A DNA stretch of 64,000 bases, taken from assembly GCF_029542205.1 (NCBI RefSeq), contig NZ_CP113783.1, forward strand, positions 1,169,001 through 1,233,000, given 5' to 3'. The DNA comes from Pseudoxanthomonas sp. SE1. Lineage in GTDB: Bacteria; Pseudomonadota; Gammaproteobacteria; Xanthomonadales; Xanthomonadaceae. A program made the translations under genes and the position numbers. Under the pieces are notes generated by a model, which worked only from the letters and a program-made list of their open reading frames with translations, did not search any database and was not told the origin of the DNA. Below, in pieces: positions 60,040 to 64,000 of the stretch (position 1 is the first letter of the stretch; each line of letters starts with the position of its first letter).

Positions 60040-60062
60040 GTAGGAGCGGGCCATGCCCGCGA
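60040..60062. repeat. single GTAG REP-like element
   Basis: GTAGGAGCGGGCCATGCCCGC, a GTAG-headed palindrome (GCGGGC/GCCCGC) in the gap between pyrH and the cation efflux gene. It is the variant of the same repeat class as at 21891 and 47900, here without an inverted partner. Confidence 0.7.
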
Positions 60063-60124
60063 TGCTCTGCGTAGCGTTGCCAAAGAACATCGCGCCTTTG
60101 GAGCGCTCCAGAGGGACGGCGCCG

Positions 60125-60850
60125 TCAGCTGCGGCCTTTCACCAGCGTGCCCACATGCTCGCCGCGCAGGATGCGCATCAGGTTGCCGGGCACGGACAGG
60201 TCGTAGATGCGCAGCGGCACGTCGCTGTCGCGGCACAGGGCGAAGGCGGCCGTGTCCATCACCTGCAGGTCGCGGGCGATGACGTCGTCGTAGGTCAGCT
60301 GGTCGTAGCGGACGGCGTCGGCGTGCTTGCTGGGGTCCTTGTCGTAGACGCCGTCCACCTTGGTCGCCTTCAGCAGCAGGTCCGCGCCGATCTCGATCGC
60401 GCGCAGGGCGGCGCCGGAGTCGGTGGTGAAGAAGGGATTGCCGGTGCCGGCGGCGAAGATCGCGATGCGACCCTTTTCCAAGTGGCGGATGGCGCGGCGT
60501 CGGATGTAGTCCTCGCACACGTCGTTGATCTTGATGGCGCTCATCACGCGGCATTTGGCGCCGAGTTTTTCCAGTGCGTCCTGCATGGCCAGCGCGTTGA
60601 TGACCGTGGCCAGCATGCCCATCTGGTCGCCGGTAACGCGGTCCATGCCACCGGCGGCCAGGCCCGCGCCGCGGAAGATGTTGCCGCCGCCGATCACCAG
60701 GCCCACTTCGGCCCCGGCGTCGCGTGCCTCGATGATCTCGCGGGCGATGCGGGTGATGACGGCCGGGTCGATGCCGTAGTCTTCGGCCCCCATCAGCGCC
60801 TCGCCGGACAGTTTGAGCAGGATGCGGCGATAGACGAGGGGAGCGGGCAT
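60125..60850 (-). CDS. pyrH: UMP kinase
   Basis: 241 residues (E. coli 241). [60 protein letters not shown] and [34 protein letters not shown] are diagnostic. Makes UDP from UMP. The ATG at 60850 begins the family sequence; an in-frame extension to 60883 is not conserved-looking. Usually follows tsf directly; here three genes lie between. Confidence 0.97.
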   Translation of the reverse strand: MPAPLVYRRILLKLSGEALMGAEDYGIDPAVITRIAREIIEARDAGAEVGLVIGGGNIFRGAGLAAGGMDRVTGDQMGMLATVINALAMQDALEKLGAKCRVMSAIKINDVCEDYIRRRAIRHLEKGRIAIFAAGTGNPFFTTDSGAALRAIEIGADLLLKATKVDGVYDKDPSKHADAVRYDQLTYDDVIARDLQVMDTAAFALCRDSDVPLRIYDLSVPGNLMRILRGEHVGTLVKGRS

Positions 60851-60904
60851 GGGGTGTTCTCGGCGAGGGGGCAAACGCGGCAATTCTAGCCGAGTGCCCC
60901 TCCC

Positions 60905-61261
60905 TCAGTCGCCGGGTTCGTAGATCGCGTAGAGCTTGCGCGCGGTTTCCAGCACTTCCCACGTACCCGTGAAGCCCGCCGGCACGACGAAGCTCTGTCC
61001 GGCCTCCAGCAGGATCTCGCTGCCGTCATCGCCGCGCAGGCGCACGCGCCCGCTGAGCAGGTGGCAGAACTCGTGCTCGGTGTAGTGCACGCGCCAAACA
61101 CCCGCGCCACCCTCCCAGACCCCGCAGTGGAACTTCGCGTCGTGCGTGGAATACGCATTGGCGACGGCCTGGAGCGGCGAGCCTTCGACCAGGCGTTCGG
61201 CGGCGACCGGTGCGCGCGTGGCGTCATCCGGCGTGTGCGATACGGCGACGATGCGGGGCAT
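60905..61261 (-). CDS. cupin domain protein
   Basis: 118 residues. The core KFHCGVWEGGAGVWRVHYTEHEFCHLLSGRVRLRGDDGSEILLEAGQSFVVPAGFTGTWEV contains both cupin motifs in the small (DUF861-like, EutQ/RmlC-like) form, with E and H residues that could bind a metal. Role unknown. ATG at 61261 has AGGTG six bases upstream; a GTG three codons earlier is possible. It is 54 bases upstream of pyrH on the same strand and divergent from the AIM24 gene. Confidence 0.88.
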   Translation of the reverse strand: MPRIVAVSHTPDDATRAPVAAERLVEGSPLQAVANAYSTHDAKFHCGVWEGGAGVWRVHYTEHEFCHLLSGRVRLRGDDGSEILLEAGQSFVVPAGFTGTWEVLETARKLYAIYEPGD

Positions 61262-61325
61262 GGGCGGCACCTGGGAGTGGGCCGCTATGATGGCCCTCCT
61301 CCTCGGCAGCCATCAAGAAACGACC

Positions 61326-62021
61326 ATGAGCGTGCGCACCCTGCAGGAATTCCTCGCCTCGTCCCGGGAGAAGGACGCCAGTCCGGAAGCCTTCGAACTG
61401 GAGAGTCCGCACCTGTTGGAGGTGCGGCTGGACGGCCTGGTCTGGGCCAAGGCCGGGGCGATGGTCGCGCGCAAGGGTGCGGTCAAGTTCACCCGGCAGG
61501 GCGTGCTGGAGCAGGGACTGGGCAACCTGCTGAAGAAGGCCGTCAGCGGCGAAGGCATGCAACTGATGAAGATCGAGGGGCAGGGGCGCGTCTACCTGGC
61601 CGATGCCGGCAAACGGATCACGCTGCTGCGGCTGGCGGGCGAAGCCATCTTCGTCAATGGCAACGATGTGCTGGCGGTCGAATCGGGCATCGAAAGCCGG
61701 ATCACGATGATGCGCAAGGTGGCCGGGATGTTGTCGGGCGGGCTGTTCAACGTGCGACTGAGCGGACACGGCATCGTCGCCATCACGTCGCACTACGAAC
61801 CCCTTACGCTGCCGGTGAATGCGCAGACCGGCCCCGTGTTCACCGACCCCAATGCCACCGTGGCTTGGTCGGGCGGGCTGACGCCGGAAATCATCACCGA
61901 TATTTCGCTCGGCACCCTGCTGGGGCGCGGGTCGGGCGAGAGCATCCAGTTGCGTTTCGCGGGTGACGGCTGGGTGGTGGTACAGCCTTACGAAGAAGTG
62001 GCGCTGCAGCCGAGGCAGTAG
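61326..62021 (+). CDS. AIM24 family protein
   Basis: 231 residues, no signal peptide. The AIM24/TIGR00266 fold is seen in LLEVRLDGLVWAKAGAMVARKGAVKFTRQG, GKRITLLRLAGEAIFVNGNDVLAVESGIESRITMM, GMLSGGLFNVRLSGHGIVAITSHYEPL and VTDPNATVAWSGG-like FTDPNATVAWSGGL. The family is related to a mitochondrial inner membrane organiser; the bacterial role is unknown. ATG at 61326. It is the only plus-strand gene in the tsf-accA region and converges on the HDOD-GGDEF gene (12 bases between stops). Confidence 0.9.
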   Translation: MSVRTLQEFLASSREKDASPEAFELESPHLLEVRLDGLVWAKAGAMVARKGAVKFTRQGVLEQGLGNLLKKAVSGEGMQLMKIEGQGRVYLADAGKRITLLRLAGEAIFVNGNDVLAVESGIESRITMMRKVAGMLSGGLFNVRLSGHGIVAITSHYEPLTLPVNAQTGPVFTDPNATVAWSGGLTPEIITDISLGTLLGRGSGESIQLRFAGDGWVVVQPYEEVALQPRQ

Positions 62022-62033
62022 CCACCCCGCCCC

Positions 62034-63527
62034 TCAGGGCGCGATGGCACCTACCGATACCCGGTTGCGCCCTTCGCGCTTGGCGCCATACAGCGCCTCA
62101 TCCGCCGCACGGAGCAGGTCGTCGACGTGACGGAACTGTTCCAGTGCGCCCTGGGTCGCCAGGCCTGCGGAGAAGGTGATGTGCAGTGGCTTTCCGTCGA
62201 CATCGGCCATCGCGACGTCGGCCACTTCCGACAGGATGCGCCGCACGACCTGGGCGGCAGCCTCTTCGCCGATGCCGGGCAACACCACCAGGAACTCCTC
62301 GCCACCGTAGCGGGCGACGATGTCGCTGCTGCGCACCTGGCGCATCAGCGCCTTGGCGAAATTGCGCAGCACTTCATCGCCGACCAGGTGCCCCCAGCGA
62401 TCATTGACCTGCTTGAAGTCGTCCAGGTCGATGAAGGCGATCGACAGCGGCCAGCCATGCCGCGTGGCGGTGTCGAACTCCTTCTCGAGAACTTCTTCCA
62501 GCTGGCTGCGGTTGTACGCGCCAGTCAAGGGGTCGCGCCGCACCTCCTCCTCCAGCCGGCGCGCACGGTCTTCGTGCTCGTTGGCTTCCTTGCGGGCACG
62601 CGCCGCGTCCTGGATTTCGCGCAGGTTGCGCACGACCAGCAGCTCGCGCGCATGGTCCAGCAAGGCCTGGATGCGGGCGGGCGCTGCGGGCGGCACGTCG
62701 AACATCGCGTAGACCTCGGGCAACGCGGCGAGCATTTCCTCTGTCGTGGCGAGGAATGCCGGGTAATCCATCCCGAGCCGCGTCGCCGCCTGCATGGCGG
62801 CGTGGCGATGGGCTTCCTCCGTCCGTGCCTCGTCCATGCCGGCCAGCCAGATGTCGGCCACGTGGCCGGACACGGCCACGCAGGCATTGAACGTACTGTC
62901 CGACGCCGACATTTCGCTCTCGATGATCGCTTCTCTCAGCAGCGCGGGCAGGTTCCATTGACGGGCCAGCCAGCCCCCTATCGTGGCGTGGTCGCACCCC
63001 AGCCAGTCGCGCTCGGCCGCCAGCAGTTCGGCGTTGCCGGTGGTGCGTTCGATCAGCCGCGCATAGTCGTCGCCGAGGACTTCCAGCAGGGCCAGCATCC
63101 CGATGTCCTGCAGCAGGCCGGCCAGCATCAGCTCTTCTGCCTTGCGCACGCCGGCGTGCTGGCCCAGTACGCGACTGGCCAGTGCGGCGATCACGCTGCG
63201 CCGCCAGACGCGTTCCTGCGCGACCGGGTGGCTGCCGCTGCGGCAGTGGGCAAGCGAGAACCCCAGTGCCAAGGTCAGCGTGGCATTGAGGCCCAGCACC
63301 GTCAGTGCCTGGGAAAGGTTTTCCACCCGGCGGCGGCTGGCGTAGAGCGGAGAGTTCGCGATGCGCAGCATGCGCGCACTCAGTGCCGCGTCCAGGCCGA
63401 TCGTGTCGGCGGCCGTCGCCATTACCACGTCGGGATCCTGGGCAAGCTCGATGATCCGCACTGCAACGCCGGGCGGGCTGGGCAGGTTGCGGCAGTTCAG
63501 CAACTGGGCTTCGAGTTCGGGACGCAT
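62034..63527 (-). CDS. HDOD-GGDEF regulatory protein (diguanylate cyclase)
   Basis: 497 residues. HDOD domain at the N-terminus (CRNLPSPPGVAVRIIELAQDPDV, DAALSARMLRIANSPLYASRR, LTVLGLNATLTLALGFSLAH), a charged coiled-coil linker (about 310-345, ARARKEANEHEDRARRLEEEV), then a GGDEF domain with GGEEF at 408-412 and an RxxD I-site (RSSD, 399-402), so active c-di-GMP synthesis with feedback inhibition is expected. The start is uncertain: ATG 63527 or GTG 63542, neither with a good ribosome site; the frame is open to 63698 but that would begin upstream of the sigma-28-like promoter. It lies between tsf and pyrH. Confidence 0.9.
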   Translation of the reverse strand: MRPELEAQLLNCRNLPSPPGVAVRIIELAQDPDVVMATAADTIGLDAALSARMLRIANSPLYASRRRVENLSQALTVLGLNATLTLALGFSLAHCRSGSHPVAQERVWRRSVIAALASRVLGQHAGVRKAEELMLAGLLQDIGMLALLEVLGDDYARLIERTTGNAELLAAERDWLGCDHATIGGWLARQWNLPALLREAIIESEMSASDSTFNACVAVSGHVADIWLAGMDEARTEEAHRHAAMQAATRLGMDYPAFLATTEEMLAALPEVYAMFDVPPAAPARIQALLDHARELLVVRNLREIQDAARARKEANEHEDRARRLEEEVRRDPLTGAYNRSQLEEVLEKEFDTATRHGWPLSIAFIDLDDFKQVNDRWGHLVGDEVLRNFAKALMRQVRSSDIVARYGGEEFLVVLPGIGEEAAAQVVRRILSEVADVAMADVDGKPLHITFSAGLATQGALEQFRHVDDLLRAADEALYGAKREGRNRVSVGAIAP

Positions 63528-63603
63528 CCGGGTGCGGGCCACGCAGGTGGGAATTGCAGGCAGGATGCCGGCAATGCGCGACGAAGTGTCACGTTTGAAA
63601 CCA

Positions 63604-63630
63604 GTTTCGGCACGGGACGTGCAAACTTGA
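63604..63630 (-). promoter_or_regulatory. sigma-28 (FliA)-like promoter of the HDOD-GGDEF gene
   Basis: On minus: TCAAGTTT (63623-63630), 11 bases, GCCGAAAC (63604-63611). The consensus of flagellar sigma factor FliA is TAAAGTTT-N11-GCCGATAA; here -35 matches at seven of eight and -10 at six of eight, with the exact spacing. Transcription would start near 63597, about 70 bases before the ATG at 63527. Confidence 0.65.
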
Positions 63631-63696
63631 GTCGTGTTCGACGAACGGTCGTGGCGTGCACAGCGCGGCATCCGCCCCGCGATCTTTGCAGGCAAC

Positions 63697-63724
63697 AAAA
63701 AAGCCGCGGTTCCCCGCGGCTTTT
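63697..63724 (-). terminator. terminator of tsf
   Basis: Perfect 11-base stem AAAAGCCGCGG/CCGCGGCTTTT (63699-63709, 63714-63724), four-base loop; on minus followed by TTTTTTG. Twenty-three bases past the tsf stop. It isolates the tsf transcript from the HDOD-GGDEF gene and from pyrH. Confidence 0.92.
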
Positions 63725-63747
63725 CCGTCGAAGCGGAGCGGAAAGGC

Positions 63748-64000
63748 TTACGCCAGGCCGGCCTGCTTCATGACTTCGGCGGCGTAGTCTTCCACCACCT
63801 TCTCGATGCCTTCGCCGACCACCAGGCGCTGGAAGCCGACCACGTCGGCGCTGGCGGCCTTGACCACCTGCTCGACCGACTTGTCGCTGTCCAGCACGTA
63901 CGGCTGGCCGTACAGCGTCACTTCGTTGACGATCTTGTTGATCTTGCCGGAGATGATCTTCTCCAGGATGTCGGCCGGCTTGGCCTTGTCCTTGTCCGAC
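63748..64000 (-). CDS. tsf: elongation factor Ts, C-terminal part
   Basis: The last 83 residues are in the window; the gene begins beyond the right edge. [40 protein letters not shown] and [22 protein letters not shown] are the C-terminal domain of EF-Ts, which exchanges GDP for GTP on EF-Tu. rpsB is expected upstream. A strong terminator follows. Confidence 0.95.
   Translation of the reverse strand, partial: SDKDKAKPADILEKIISGKINKIVNEVTLYGQPYVLDSDKSVEQVVKAASADVVGFQRLVVGEGIEKVVEDYAAEVMKQAGLA

Overview
The window is a piece of a GC-rich gammaproteobacterial chromosome, most likely from the Xanthomonadaceae (Lysobacterales; Pseudoxanthomonas, Stenotrophomonas or a relative). Three things point there: the gene order (tsf, pyrH, frr, uppS, cdsA, dxr, rseP, bamA, lpxD, fabZ, lpxA, lpxB, rnhB, dnaE, accA with no skp between bamA and lpxD), GTAG-type REP repeats of the form GTAGGAGCGACGTAAGTCGCGACCG, and a CTCTCCC/GGGAGAG palindromic intergenic repeat. 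Genus assignment is inference. Nearly all of the window is core chromosome. No tRNA, rRNA, CRISPR array, insertion sequence or prophage was seen, and no stretch over 300 bases lacks a gene.

Left part (1-14111) is mixed housekeeping and accessory content: a truncated M13 peptidase lipoprotein, a beta-CASP metallo-beta-lactamase hydrolase, an overlapping pair encoding a CHASE2-GGDEF diguanylate cyclase and a LysM/FecR periplasmic protein, a class C beta-lactamase-like hydrolase, a queuosine precursor transporter, DUF502 and DUF4442 proteins, a CnoX-type thioredoxin, a membrane protein/XRE regulator pair with a clear twin operator, a DUF998 protein and a secreted amidohydrolase.

Middle part (14218-36611) holds conserved clusters: leuS-lptE-holA-nadD-rsfS, with rlmH pushed away by an inserted PhoX-like gene; a TonB-like gene and a SIMPL gene; maf-rng-yhdP-tldD followed by darP and pmbA; and xseB-ispA and tilS. 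From 36741 to 41851 are a GAF protein with a degenerate GGDEF domain, a 62-residue membrane protein, a TPR protein, and a large lipoprotein joining a ricin-type beta-trefoil to a di-heme oxidoreductase.

Right part (41923-64000), mostly on the minus strand, is the envelope biogenesis superoperon: isoprenoid and undecaprenyl synthesis (dxr, uppS), phospholipid (cdsA), site-2 protease (rseP), outer membrane assembly (bamA), lipid A (lpxD, fabZ, lpxA, lpxB), then rnhB, dnaE and accA. The usual tsf-pyrH-frr run is broken by a HDOD-GGDEF regulator with a sigma-28-like promoter, an AIM24 protein, a cupin and a cation efflux gene. The most informative non-coding signals are the twin TGTAA-N8-TTACA operator at 10688-10737, the sigma-28-like promoter at 63604-63630, and a REP element that supplies the last codons and stop of lpxB.
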